In this document: in pieces, positions 20,001 to 27,186 of the stretch | Layout of the letters: each line of letters begins with the position of its first letter | Numbering within the stretch: the stretch's first letter is position 1 | IMG/VR virus record: IMGVR_UViG_3300040960_001799 | Location: 1-27,932 of that record | Origin: a virus | Length of the DNA: 27,932 nt | Strand: one strand, 5' to 3' | Notes under the pieces: generated by a model | The model's database searches: none | What the model was told of the DNA's origin: nothing | The model's input: only the letters and a program-made list of their open reading frames with translations | Position numbers and translations under genes: made by a program

Positions 20001-21230
20001 TGCGTCGTCGGCTTCCTTCTGCCCTTCAAATACTTCTGTATTGATGTCGTCTACCTGTGTGCTTTTTGTTTGCTTGAAGTAATAGGTATTGGTTGATAGC
20101 CGCCCTTTCTCGATACGAAAAACTGCTCGATCGCCGACAGCAACTTGGCGCACCTCTGTTTCGCCGCTGGTTACTTTTACCCCGTTGATTGAAATAATTC
20201 CCATGCGGCGGCCATAATTTCGGCCAACTCCTTTCTGGCCTGACTTGAGCACCTCTACCCATTTGGGTGTGCTGCCGTCTCCAGTAAGTCCATAGTCGCC
20301 CGCGATTTTGATGCGCTCCAGCAGCAGAGCGCGGCCTGGGTCGTTGTCTGGGTCATCCCTGTTATTGCCTTCTAAAACTGGAACAGCAATTACTTTCCAG
20401 TTGACTCGATAGTTGGTGCCGTTGGCAATCGCCGAATAGACGCCAAATTGTGTCGTGCTACTTGGTGTATAGGCTTGACAGAAGCCAGTGTCTTGAGCTG
20501 CGTTACGAGTCGGGCACAAGTACACATCATCTGCTTGCTCGATGTCACCAGAATCTGCGCTTCCTCTAGTGCCATACAGAAGGTTGCTGCCTTTTACGCG
20601 AGCAATGCTATTTGAGTTGCGCTTCCAGTAAAAAGCAAAGGTGTGGTCGAAAACTGCATCCAGCGGTGTAGTGCCGAGGAAAATGCCAGTCAGATCTGGT
20701 GCCTTGATGCCTTCGCCTAGTCCTTGCTCACCGACAACGAACAAAAGCTTTACGGATTGCTGAGAGCCGAGGCTGAAAGCGCGAGACCAAACCAGCCTGG
20801 GCGCCACAAGCATTCCACCTGTTGTGCCGGTGTATTTGCCGAAAATGATGGGGATTGGGTCGCCGTAATTTGCCAGCTCGGCAATCGAATCAAAGCCGCT
20901 AGTGGCAAGGAAGCGATCGCTGCCTTTACGTCCGCGCAGCTGTCGCTGTCTAGTTTCTCGTACTTCAGATAAAGCTTTCGGTTTAGGCGTCAGCAAATAG
21001 CTGACTGCTGTAAACGCAAGGCCAATTGCAAGATTAACAAGAATAGTAGTTGTTACTACTAGATCACAAACAATATCAGGGGTATTGTCGTAGGCAGCCG
21101 GGCGGACTGCGGCGCGGCGGGCTGCTTCGTAGGTGAATTTTCGGTACTCTTCTTCTGTGCAACCAAGGGTTGCGATTAACTGCTTTTCATACGGAAGCAG
21201 CGGTACGCGCTTAACTGACGGAGCGAACAC
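17031..21230 (-). CDS. Tail tip hub / host specificity protein, gpJ-like
   Basis: About 1,400 residues, the largest gene here. The start used is GTG 21230, with AAGGTGAG just before it; ATG 21281 (17 residues longer) is the alternative, without a ribosome site. A hydrophobic segment near residues 60-85 (VVTTTILVNLAIGLAFTAVS) precedes AELANYGDPIPIIFGKYTG, as in J-type hubs and the I protein that helps them. The long middle is strand-rich with fibronectin-like pieces; the C-terminal part (NLRQFIADTAPYFLCSFVIS, FKTTPYGIALSPGDYIRVLT) resembles the end of J-like hubs. Lambda gpJ closes the tail and binds the receptor; here fibre and adhesin genes follow, so this protein may be mainly structural. 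It overlaps the NlpC-like gene. Confidence 0.82.
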   Translation of the reverse strand: MFAPSVKRVPLLPYEKQLIATLGCTEEEYRKFTYEAARRAAVRPAAYDNTPDIVCDLVVTTTILVNLAIGLAFTAVSYLLTPKPKALSEVRETRQRQLRGRKGSDRFLATSGFDSIAELANYGDPIPIIFGKYTGTTGGMLVAPRLVWSRAFSLGSQQSVKLLFVVGEQGLGEGIKAPDLTGIFLGTTPLDAVFDHTFAFYWKRNSNSIARVKGSNLLYGTRGSADSGDIEQADDVYLCPTRNAAQDTGFCQAYTPSSTTQFGVYSAIANGTNYRVNWKVIAVPVLEGNNRDDPDNDPGRALLLERIKIAGDYGLTGDGSTPKWVEVLKSGQKGVGRNYGRRMGIISINGVKVTSGETEVRQVAVGDRAVFRIEKGRLSTNTYYFKQTKSTQVDDINTEVFEGQKEADDAMQIGETFMIGRTVWVVENRALDIFRGRDDSEQQEITLRCIEIFGKGPLSASIGLISPRMIRRGIYNDDNGKTNARNGLGLNAGTNFYPVLRFAIGVVRNNRACDSTEIGIRSQVWQKSNGLCNFASLPSPKELRRAEANQVALQSGTMSNYMRRTSAFALFLRPAGTDAQGNEYAWEPLGQTFCVSGRIPQDQFNYLRLVHPEQAQFEYRFVPNPGADIARRFNDEDRLLLLNAKNGGPIGEQYQTPYGTFTLNTVGEYTTAGAVKFNRQMATDARVTEERIDATIPSSVEIENYVPDIEGADATVTEVAFFDWLPDGVSIGRAGATYYEFFGQASQAGLVRTYRRTVNLGDGRSATILFTGVVDRTYPANHPFFPGFRAWSFQSIKVESSSGGFNTSQIFNVQLDVSPDNPRAQPYGLTTCGVRLQVKNTSQNIPPKGRQSGWEYEILGDQEQYASGDTNSAIISGVSEAGNAIEIRVQGVIKARGGDSLKKFPGQTKAWEDVTYTVVPEGTEGTWSKGEYVTITATVSSDNPFRKPGTDVGVRLRTLGIQTVNIPESRTAERIFEANSQVADLSFYNSLLSKSNESSPEHEIVYVNETIANETPPQYSNLSLAGLSLKASQNFTSINQIRCWLSEGIEVQRFLPSEAGTIGSSNKFTDLVYHLLTDKTAGAGGVVSPNLIETTELARTATFLEQNKLFFDGAIDSPTNLRQFIADTAPYFLCSFVISNGKFSLVPALPCGPAGDIADKPIEVNGLFTSGNILEDSFAVDYLQTEERKDFQAIVRYRKEKKNQLSEEATLSVRWAEAGSDTYPIESFDLTQFCTSREHAFLVARYFMSIRRRVTHSVRFKTTPYGIALSPGDYIRVLTEASPYQPANNGVIGADGTITAATTLVDGRYKILYFTSANEEVQTGELTVTNGKAVDPDLFSIIFTIDSPTVSSNTYAVEQLTLDSEGLVEVLATEFPTSSTFNSLIVQDVLSPSSFIVEG

Positions 21231-21544
21231 CAGCTCACCTTTTGCAGCTCGGTGTTGATGTAAAGAACCCCGCTCAGCCATACGACGGCAAATGCCCAAG
21301 TGCCTTGGGTCATCAACAACACGTCTCCATCGTACTCAGGACGATCGACCCTCACGCCCCAGCGCAGTAGATCGCGCAAAACCTTGTAGCTGGAAGCGCT
21401 GTACCAGTCCTCGTTGAATTCAGGCCTAGCAATGTCTAGGCGTTCCAGCACTGTGTAAACAAGATGTATGCAGTCGATTTCGCCGTCGCTGCCGTCCGCG
21501 CCAAGCCTGTATCGCAGTCCGACAAGATCAGCGCAGTCGGACAT
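21176..21544 (-). CDS. NlpC/P60-like tail tip protein, gpK-like, catalytic His not seen
   Basis: A 122-residue protein from ATG 21544; a TTG at 21568 would add eight residues. The sequence ADLVGLRYRLGADGSDGEID followed by CIHLVYTVLERL carries the cysteine (Cys25) of NlpC/P60 peptidases. PEYDGDVLLMTQG matches the GDVxLM part before the catalytic histidine, but where HxGxY is expected the sequence is FAVVWL (Phe85), and the later His is replaced by YIN. The protein is therefore probably not an active peptidase or uses other residues. Position between L-like and J-like genes matches lambda K. It overlaps both neighbours. Confidence 0.75.
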   Translation of the reverse strand: MSDCADLVGLRYRLGADGSDGEIDCIHLVYTVLERLDIARPEFNEDWYSASSYKVLRDLLRWGVRVDRPEYDGDVLLMTQGTWAFAVVWLSGVLYINTELQKVSWCSLRQLSAYRCFRMKSS

Positions 21545-21995
21545 TTGCTGAGGTTGGGATGTTGCCAATCAGTGATTGCGTCAGGCGGCGCAGAGGCACG
21601 TCCGAGCCAACAGCGTCCAAAATCGTATTCAGGCTCAGCGTCAGGCTGGTTTCATCCCATTGGCCGGCTGCAACTTCGCCGTTGTACTCGTGCATCAAGG
21701 TGCCGACGCTGGTGTCTTCTGGGGCAAGTGCCATCACATAAACGCGGGCGAGCCAGCGCTGTTGCACTGCAGTCAATGCCCAAGCCCTGGTCAACTCGTT
21801 GTTTGGGAAAACCAAGGTGGCCTCGGTGTTGTCACCGCTTCGGTTGACGGTTACGCCACTGAACCCGTAAGGCACAAAGGTGTACTCGTCGCCCTGGAAG
21901 GTGGACGTGGACTGGATAAAGAAGTTTTGGAAATAAAAGCTGGACGTTCCTTTTTGGTTTTGAAGGCGCAGGTAGTTGCCGAGTGCGATCTCCAT
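21528..21995 (-). CDS. DUF1833 minor tail protein (gpL-like position)
   Basis: A 155-residue protein starting in the stop of the tape measure gene (TGATG). It reads as a beta-rich domain: GNYLRLQNQKGTSSFYFQNF, YTFVPYGFSGVTVNRSGDNT, EATLVFPNNELTRAWALTAV, RWLARVYVMALAPEDTSVGT and ETSLTLSLNTILDAVG. This pattern fits the DUF1833 family of phage minor tail proteins, which sits where lambda M/L genes lie and links tape measure, hub and tail tip. It ends 16 bases inside the K-like gene. The family is assigned from memory of its pattern. Confidence 0.75.
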   Translation of the reverse strand: MEIALGNYLRLQNQKGTSSFYFQNFFIQSTSTFQGDEYTFVPYGFSGVTVNRSGDNTEATLVFPNNELTRAWALTAVQQRWLARVYVMALAPEDTSVGTLMHEYNGEVAAGQWDETSLTLSLNTILDAVGSDVPLRRLTQSLIGNIPTSANVRLR

Positions 21996-24295
21996 CAGAT
22001 TCCAAGCCTCCGGCGGGTGGTGACTGATTGCTGCAGGCGGCGCAGTGCTAACTGCTGGCCACGTTCAGCTCCTTGGCTAGCAGCTTGCTGCAGGCCGGCT
22101 TGGAACTCTTGGTTGGTGACGTAATCCACGTTGTTGATGCGTTCGACGTTGTAGCGAACGTCGATGGCTGCTGGTGCCATTGTCGCCATGCCGCCGCCGG
22201 ATGTCTCGTCGCCGCCGGAAAGAACAGCGTTTCCGCGTGCTCCAGATGCATAACGATTCATCGCCGACTTCATCTTGCTAGCCGGAATGACATACTCCGA
22301 CTCACCACCTTCGCCAATCATGGCCAACGTTGGCCGGGTGACAATGCCACCAGCAGCAAAGCCCGGCAGGAATCCACTAAAGGCTGCGCTGCTGCCTGGT
22401 GTGCCGATCGAACCGAGGCCTAGGCCTGCACCAGACACGGGCGTGCCGCTGATGTTAGGAACGCCAGAACTCCCTAAGGCACCTGCACCAGTCAAGCCCG
22501 AAGCAGGGCCAAAGATCTTGGAAATGGATTCCAAGATGGTGATCTTGATCAGCTGCGAAATGATCTGAGATGACAGATCCAAGAAAGCGTTTGCGGTTGC
22601 TCGAAAAAAGCTGGCCAGTGCTTCCTTAGCGCTCAGGCTCCCGGTGACCAAACCGCGGAATGCATCGCTAAATGCCCGACCGATGCCTTCGCCCAGATTC
22701 GACACCACGTTGAGCGGTGCCACCAAATCCTGCAGGCTTGCTCGAGCCTGTTCAATCTGGCCAGACAAGCCCTCAAAAAAGCTGTCATCAGCGCCAAAGC
22801 TGATCTGTTCAATCGCCTCAGCAGATGCTTGGCGAGCCTCTTCGCCCTGCAGCTGGCCAAGCTTCAAGATCCGATCGATGTTGGCCTGCTGTCCCAACGC
22901 CTGCAGATACTGCTGAGCGAGGCCCGTTCGATCAGCGTTCACCAAGCCTTCAAACAAAAGCGTGTTGCCAGTTAGCTCACGCAGTTCGAGGATCTGTTTT
23001 TTGAGCCGGTCGCCTTCGTCGGCGATGTTGTTCAGCGCCTCTTGGTATTCCCGGTCGATTGCTTCTCGTGCAGTTTCACCTAGGCCGCTGGTCGCCAAGT
23101 CAACATCACGAATGCGACGCTTAAGCTCAGCGGCCAGATCGGCGCTTTGCAGCAAGGCGCGATTAAAATTTTCAGCGGCCTTCTGCGCTGCACGTTGCCG
23201 GTCAGACTGGGCACGGGTTGCAGCAGATTCTGATTCACGCTCTGCGGCAAGGTCGCGAAGTTCAAAACCGCGGCCAAGACTACTAGCCCCAGGCGCAGCA
23301 GCGTCGCTGAAGATGCTGCGGAACTGGCGCACGTTCTCGTTGAAGCGCTGGCGAAAACCTGCGCCGAAGAGATCAGCCTCAGCTACGGCACCTTGAAAAT
23401 CACCTTTGAACACCAGAACCACGCGTTTTGCAAAGCTGCTGATCAGGCGCACTGATTCATCGACAAGCTTGACGGTGGCCACCAAAACGGTCGTCAGGCC
23501 TCGGAGGCCAAGCTTGATCACATCGAAGAGCGCCGTCCAGTCTTGCTTGGTATCGAACAGGTCCGTGAACACGTCGATGATGCTTTGAAGCGCCGGCAAC
23601 AGCGCATCAACCAACTGCAGCTGAAAGGATTGTGTCCTAAACCCAAGCTTGGTGATGCTGTCGTTAAATGCTTCAGATCGCTTTGCAAAATCATCGCTCA
23701 GCTGGAACCCAAACTCTTCAAGCGATTTGCTGCCGCCATTCAGCAGCGTGATCAGCTCAACGCCAGATCTACCGAATAGCGAAACAGCGGCCGCGGCTTT
23801 CTGCGCACCGTCTGGCAGATCAGCAAAACGATCTGCAATCTCTGCGAAAGCCTCTTCGGTGCTCTTGAGTGTGCCATCCTCACGCTTGATCGAAATGCCA
23901 AGCTGCTCAAATCGCTTCGTTAGCTCTTCGTTGCCCTCGGCTGCTGATACCAGGTTGACGTTCAGTTTGGTTAGGCCTTTGATCAGCTGCTCGTTGCTGA
24001 CATCAGCAAGCGCTGCCGCGTTTTGGTAACCGAGAAGGGTGTTGGCTGCCACGCTTGTTCGCGTGCTGGCTTTGCCGATGGCATCGGCCGCATCAATTCC
24101 AGACTTGATGAAAGCGGTAAAAGTACCTACAGCCAGCGCAGCGCCAAGCGCCTTGAAGCTCGCGTTCAGACCGCCGACGGCCGATTTCAGGTTGTTGACC
24201 TTGCCGGTCACTCCCTGCATGGAGTTGCCCAGCCGGCGGATGTTGTTCTCGCCTTGAACGTCGGCCTTAATCCGAAGCAGCGCGTCGATGTTCAT
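21995..24295 (-). CDS. Tail tape measure protein
   Basis: A 766-residue protein, start overlapping the T-frame stop (ATGA). The N-terminus is helical (ALLRIKADVQGENNIRRLGN) with a hydrophobic stretch (FKALGAALAVGTFTAFIKSG); a second hydrophobic region lies near 255-290 (LGLRGLTTVLVATVKLVDES), and long coiled-coil helices follow (RDLAAERESESAATRAQSDR and on). The C-terminus holds FAAGGIVTRPTLAMIGEGGE with EYVIPASK, a signature of tape measure proteins. These set tail length and carry DNA-entry functions. By the usual ratio of about 1.5 angstrom per residue the tail would be about 110-115 nm, which is an estimate. It lies directly after the chaperone frames as in lambda H. Confidence 0.92.
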   Translation of the reverse strand: MNIDALLRIKADVQGENNIRRLGNSMQGVTGKVNNLKSAVGGLNASFKALGAALAVGTFTAFIKSGIDAADAIGKASTRTSVAANTLLGYQNAAALADVSNEQLIKGLTKLNVNLVSAAEGNEELTKRFEQLGISIKREDGTLKSTEEAFAEIADRFADLPDGAQKAAAAVSLFGRSGVELITLLNGGSKSLEEFGFQLSDDFAKRSEAFNDSITKLGFRTQSFQLQLVDALLPALQSIIDVFTDLFDTKQDWTALFDVIKLGLRGLTTVLVATVKLVDESVRLISSFAKRVVLVFKGDFQGAVAEADLFGAGFRQRFNENVRQFRSIFSDAAAPGASSLGRGFELRDLAAERESESAATRAQSDRQRAAQKAAENFNRALLQSADLAAELKRRIRDVDLATSGLGETAREAIDREYQEALNNIADEGDRLKKQILELRELTGNTLLFEGLVNADRTGLAQQYLQALGQQANIDRILKLGQLQGEEARQASAEAIEQISFGADDSFFEGLSGQIEQARASLQDLVAPLNVVSNLGEGIGRAFSDAFRGLVTGSLSAKEALASFFRATANAFLDLSSQIISQLIKITILESISKIFGPASGLTGAGALGSSGVPNISGTPVSGAGLGLGSIGTPGSSAAFSGFLPGFAAGGIVTRPTLAMIGEGGESEYVIPASKMKSAMNRYASGARGNAVLSGGDETSGGGMATMAPAAIDVRYNVERINNVDYVTNQEFQAGLQQAASQGAERGQQLALRRLQQSVTTRRRLGI

Positions 24296-24618
24296 CTGCC
24301 GCTCCTTTTGCTCATTGTCATCAGCACCGCCGCTTCCATGGTCTGCAGATCCTCAAGAACGGAGCGGTGGTCCTCCACTTCATAAAGTCTAAGAAGCCAG
24401 TTCACAGCGCCATAATCCAGCCCGATAGGGCCGGCCATGCCGATTCGCCATTGCGTCTGGCAACGAACGAACATCTGCACCGCTTCCCAGTTTTCCGGGA
24501 AAACCTCGAAGTTGTCGTCTCGGTCATCAGCAGGCAAAGCCACGCCAAGCGCTGCAGCATCTCGCTGGCTGTTGTCCTCAACGCCGCCGGCCGCCCAATG
24601 CTCGGCGGCCTCAATTAG
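24292..24618 (-). CDS. T-frame of tail assembly chaperone, made by -1 frameshift (DUF1799-like)
   Basis: This frame continues the G-like protein after a -1 slip and adds 108 residues, giving a fusion of about 222 residues. It starts LIEAAEHWAAGGVEDNSQRD and goes on to ALPADDRDDNFEVFPENW, VRCQTQWRIGMAGPIGLDYG and EVEDHRSVLEDLQTMEAAVL. The 83-residue stretch from GTG 24543 on looks like the DUF1799 family found in this position in phages. There is no good ribosome site at 24543, so frameshifting is the likely route, as with lambda gpGT, which brings tube proteins to the tape measure. The stop overlaps the tape measure start (ATGA). Confidence 0.8.
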   Translation of the reverse strand, partial: LIEAAEHWAAGGVEDNSQRDAAALGVALPADDRDDNFEVFPENWEAVQMFVRCQTQWRIGMAGPIGLDYGAVNWLLRLYEVEDHRSVLEDLQTMEAAVLMTMSKRSGR

Positions 24619-24624
24619 TTTTTT
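24589..24624 (-). promoter_or_regulatory. Programmed -1 frameshift signal
   Basis: On the minus strand the heptamer A AAA AAC (24624-24618) lies in the right frame, just before the TAA of the G-like gene. A 7-base spacer follows, then a perfect 7-bp stem, GGCCGCC (24610-24604) with GGCGGCC (24595-24589) and an 8-base loop. Slippery site, spacer and stem are the three parts of a classical -1 signal. The -1 frame stays open for 108 codons. Confidence 0.9.
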
Positions 24625-24959
24625 TGCTTGCCCCCCTGCAGGCTCTTGAAATAGGTTGTCACGATCGCGGTTGCGAGCATCGGCACATCGAGCAGCCGAT
24701 CTAATGCGGCCTTGCTGAAGGGCACCTCTTCGCCTTCGTCGTCGGTAATGCCAGACCAGCCCACCAGCACCTGCCGGGCGATGTCTGAATCATTCATTTC
24801 ATCGTTCTGAATGGCTTCGCCCAGTTCGCGCAGCCGGCTTTGGCTCACGCGAACAAACTCACCGTCAAAGCTTTGACGCTGGTGCCGGCCACCATCGACC
24901 GGCACATCGAAGCTGATCGGCCAAGTGAACCGATCATCTTGCTTCAGAACAAACGCCAT
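24615..24959 (-). CDS. Tail assembly chaperone, gpG-like
   Basis: A 114-residue protein starting within the stop of the tail tube gene (TGATG). It begins with KQDDRFTWPISFDVPVDGGR and contains FVRVSQSRLRELGEAIQNDE and SDIARQVLVGWSGITDDEGE, then AALDRLLDVPMLATAIVTTY. This is the pattern of phage tail assembly chaperones, with 'VGWxGIxDxxG' followed by a short helical end. It ends at KSLQGGKQKN with the slippery site in its last codons. As in lambda, the short form and the frameshifted form should be made in a fixed ratio; both help tape measure and tube assembly and are usually absent from the virion. Confidence 0.85.
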   Translation of the reverse strand: MAFVLKQDDRFTWPISFDVPVDGGRHQRQSFDGEFVRVSQSRLRELGEAIQNDEMNDSDIARQVLVGWSGITDDEGEEVPFSKAALDRLLDVPMLATAIVTTYFKSLQGGKQKN

Positions 24960-25888
24960 CAGGTAAAAGCGATCTCCAGCTCATCATTGCCCGCATCTGT
25001 AGGAGTTGCAATAAACGGCAGATTCAGCATCTGTACTCCGTCTTGGTCGCTGTAGGTTGGCGAGCCTAGATCAGTTTGCGCTGATGTGAATGTGACGATG
25101 TTGCCTGCGGTTTGGCCATGCTGGAAAACAAGGTTTCCGGTATCGCCGCCGATGGCGTCAGCGAAGTAATCATGGTCAGCGATGTCTGGAGCCTCAATGA
25201 CGACGGTTCCGCTAGGGGCACGGTTGGTGATTAGCACCTCCTTGGTGCAGCCAATCAGCTCGCGGTAGACCATCTCGTTGGCCAGATCCATGGTCACAGA
25301 CTGCAGGCAGCCGGCGTAGCTGAACAGCTGGAAACCTGAAGTGTTACCAGCCTTGAAGATCACCGGATCGGCTTGGTCGTTGTAGGTGGTGCTCGGTGGG
25401 CTCGAATCGCCAGGGGCGTTATAGATGCCCATGAAGGTGAAGCTGATCGTCGGGATCTGGCCCACTTCAGTGTTCAGGCTGAAGCTACCGCGTGCGCCTG
25501 TCAGCTTGTGGCGGATGTTGTCGTTGAAGTAGTAGATGGTGGCAGACGGGAAAGATGCGCTCAGAGGCGCGTAGGTGACGCTGGTGCCCGCCACGGTGGT
25601 CACATCAAAGCCGCAGGCCTCGAGCAGAAGGCCATAAGCCGGTGCAGTGCCTGCAGTGCCGGATCCAACCAGCTCAACCTCGAAAGTCAACTCAACGCGC
25701 TGGTTGGCCAGCAGCTGCTCAGGGTTGCCGAGGAATGGCCGAATGATCTGGCGGCTGACCACATCAGACTGCAGCGGGGTAATGCTGATGTTGATTACCT
25801 TGATCGCGTCAGCGCCGCCTGGTGTGGCGTCGGTGCCGTAGGTGGTTTCTTTGGCCGCGACAATCAGGCCTTTACGTGTCAGAGCCAT
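24959..25888 (-). CDS. Major tail tube protein
   Basis: A 309-residue protein. It begins ALTRKGLIVAAKETTYGTDA with ATPGGADAIKV, a start found in many phage tail tube proteins, and has alternating strands: LANQRVELTFEVELVGSGT, PAYGLLLEACGFDVTTV, GARGSFSLNTEVGQIPTISF. The AxxYGLLLxACGF section is typical of the tube family. It lies before the G/T chaperone genes and after the terminator-like gene, just as lambda V does. At 309 residues it is larger than many tube proteins and the C-terminal 100 residues may form an extra surface domain. It should be the most abundant tail protein. Confidence 0.87.
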   Translation of the reverse strand: MALTRKGLIVAAKETTYGTDATPGGADAIKVINISITPLQSDVVSRQIIRPFLGNPEQLLANQRVELTFEVELVGSGTAGTAPAYGLLLEACGFDVTTVAGTSVTYAPLSASFPSATIYYFNDNIRHKLTGARGSFSLNTEVGQIPTISFTFMGIYNAPGDSSPPSTTYNDQADPVIFKAGNTSGFQLFSYAGCLQSVTMDLANEMVYRELIGCTKEVLITNRAPSGTVVIEAPDIADHDYFADAIGGDTGNLVFQHGQTAGNIVTFTSAQTDLGSPTYSDQDGVQMLNLPFIATPTDAGNDELEIAFT

Positions 25889-25949
25889 CGCTCAGTTCCA
25901 TAGGGTGCAGGCCGGCTCTGATCGCCGGGGTCTTAACCATCGTAGCCAT
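25872..25949 (-). CDS. Possible 25-residue micro-protein between U-like and V-like genes
   Basis: A short frame from ATG 25949, which overlaps the U-like stop as TGATG and runs 17 bases into the tail tube gene. It would encode MATMVKTPAIRAGLHPMELS and five more residues. The coupled start is the same type as between real genes here, and without it there is a 60-base gap in an otherwise tightly overlapped operon. It may be a true peptide or simply carry ribosomes across the gap to the tube gene. Support is limited to this pattern. Confidence 0.35.
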   Translation of the reverse strand: MATMVKTPAIRAGLHPMELSDGSDT

Positions 25950-26377
25950 CAAGAAATTGCCAGATCGGTAATGCTCGTTCGATACCGAACCAAATAATCC
26001 AGACTGATCACACCAGCCGGCTGATCGGCTTCGAGCAGCTCAAACGATACGCTTTCAGGCCGCACATCAAAGGCATAACCTCCCAGCGTCAAATCAGCCA
26101 TCACCCTTGAGTGTGCGCTTTCAACGATCGGATCAGCCAGCTGATCTGGCGCATTGCCGCGAACGATGATGGCAACGCGAACCGTCAAACTCCAATCGAG
26201 CGTGGGCAGTGCCGTGGTCTGAACCGCTGTGTCGTTCACCGGCTCAACAACGATCGCCGGGCTCTCGCCTCGAGCAAAAGGCTCAACGCGGCTGCGGTAG
26301 ATCCTATTGCCGACGCTGACGGTGCCAGCAAGCGATGCAACGATCGCATCCAAGATCTGTTCGCGCTTGGTCGTCAT
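25949..26377 (-). CDS. Tail terminator / minor tail protein, gpU-like
   Basis: A 142-residue protein. It opens with a helix (TKREQILDAIVASLAGTV), then strands: GNRIYRSRVEPFARGESPAI, VVEPVNDTAVQTT, DWSLTVRVAIIVRGNAPDQL, a helix with DPIVESAHSRVMAD and a closing strand SLDYLVRYRTSITD. This helix-first, strand-rich plan with the IYRSRVEPxxxGExPAI motif fits phage tail terminator and completion proteins (gpU or gp10-type neighbours). Its place before the tail tube gene supports that. ATGA overlap with the preceding micro-gene. Confidence 0.78.
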   Translation of the reverse strand: MTTKREQILDAIVASLAGTVSVGNRIYRSRVEPFARGESPAIVVEPVNDTAVQTTALPTLDWSLTVRVAIIVRGNAPDQLADPIVESAHSRVMADLTLGGYAFDVRPESVSFELLEADQPAGVISLDYLVRYRTSITDLAIS

Positions 26378-26433
26378 GGGCCCTCAAGCGCTGTAACGCG
26401 AGCTTCTAGCAGCGTAAGGCGATCGGTGCTCAT
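26374..26433 (-). CDS. Possible 19-residue micro-protein, coiled-coil type
   Basis: A 19-residue frame, MSTDRLTLLEARVTALEGP, joined to both neighbours by ATGA overlaps (with the FII-like stop at 26430-26433 and the U-like start at 26374-26377). Leucine and valine lie at heptad positions (L-x-x-L-E-x-x-V-x-x-L-E), as in short coiled coils. Exact coupling on both sides makes chance less likely than for an isolated short frame. It could be a peptide that pairs with a neighbour's helix, or a device to carry ribosomes across the gap. Confidence 0.45.
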   Translation of the reverse strand: MSTDRLTLLEARVTALEGP

Positions 26434-26867
26434 GCTCCGCCTCCGTTAATTTCAGGCGTGTTGACGAAGGTGGTGCCGTCGTTGATGAGCATGTCGCCCT
26501 GTTGCGGGTTGGCAATGGTCACATCCGCCAGATCCTGCAACTCGAACTCACGCGGCTGGCCGCCAGGTGCTGTTGCCGGTGGCGCCAGCTTTGAGAGGAC
26601 CAGCTGACAGAAGCTCCCATCGTCGATCAGCATCACGTCGCGCACTTGGTAGTTGATGCCGTTCACCGTGATGGGGTCGCCGTAGAGCAGGCCACCGAAA
26701 TCGGAAGTCTTGGCCGTGGCCATGTACTCAGTGGTGATGACTATGCCGCCGGCTACGGTTTCGCTGGGCATATCCAGGATTACGTTGCCTGTAATTGCAC
26801 CGGAAACCGCTGGCACCGCCATCTCGTCGGTGCTTAGGAACAGGTCTAGGTCTTCGGTGAATGCCAT
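26430..26867 (-). CDS. Head-tail connector, lambda FII-like
   Basis: A 145-residue protein from ATG 26867. The sequence FTEDLDLFLSTDEMAVPAVS, then NVILDMPSETVAGGIVIT, DFGGLLYGDPITVNGINYQV and RDVMLIDDGSFCQLVLSKL follows the pattern of the FII/attachment family: acidic FLxxDEMA start, a beta barrel and the GDxIxVNGxxYxVRDxxxxDDG section. FII proteins cap the filled head and form the site for the tail. The C-terminal 40 residues (FELQDLADVTIANPQQGDML) resemble the small fibre-like motif 'DLxDVxxxxPxxGxxL', common in phage surface proteins. It leads the tail genes in this window. Confidence 0.8.
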   Translation of the reverse strand: MAFTEDLDLFLSTDEMAVPAVSGAITGNVILDMPSETVAGGIVITTEYMATAKTSDFGGLLYGDPITVNGINYQVRDVMLIDDGSFCQLVLSKLAPPATAPGGQPREFELQDLADVTIANPQQGDMLINDGTTFVNTPEINGGGA

Positions 26868-26875
26868 GGCAGCTA

Positions 26876-27028
26876 CTACTTCTGGGAACTTAGCGCCATC
26901 GCTCGATTTTCTTCGTCTTTTACTGCTTGACGGATCTGGCAGAGCACAAGATCCTCTGCTTTGGCGTTGCCAGAATCAATGGCAATCAGAAGCCTGATGC
27001 AGAGCTTGCGGTAATCTTCTTGGGTCAT
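26876..27028 (-). CDS. Small helical protein before the tail module
   Basis: A 50-residue protein from ATG 27028 (MTQEDYRKLCIRLLIAIDSG). It is mainly one or two charged helices (AEDLVLCQIRQAVKDEENRA) with two cysteines and no membrane segment. It ends eight bases before the FII-like ATG. Upstream in-frame ATGs do not exist within the likely transcript; a longer version from a non-ATG codon would cover the candidate promoter. Family unknown. Confidence 0.6.
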   Translation of the reverse strand: MTQEDYRKLCIRLLIAIDSGNAKAEDLVLCQIRQAVKDEENRAMALSSQK

Positions 27029-27083
27029 GGTTTCTAGGGAACTGTGGCCAGGGCAGGGTGTTGGCGCACGCCTGCCCCACCAC

Positions 27084-27112
27084 CTTATACCACGCAGCGC
27101 CTGCTGTAGCAA
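27084..27112 (-). promoter_or_regulatory. Candidate promoter for the tail operon
   Basis: On the minus strand TTGCTA (27112-27107), a 17-base spacer and TATAAG (27089-27084) form a fair sigma-70 promoter. It lies about 55 bases before the first small gene of the tail module and after the end of the spike gene. A GGGCAGG / CCTGCCC inverted repeat follows in the leader (about 27050-27077). It is predicted from sequence only. Confidence 0.5.
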
Positions 27113-27186
27113 ACAAGCCCACAAGACGGGGACACTGCATGTTTGATAACGTCAAAAAGGTTAATAGTCATTGCTGGGATAGTGGG

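Noticed and set aside
22962-24029. Serine- and arginine-rich frames on the + strand opposite the tape measure gene
   Set aside because: They mirror the Ala/Leu/Glu-rich coiled-coil codons of the tape measure gene.
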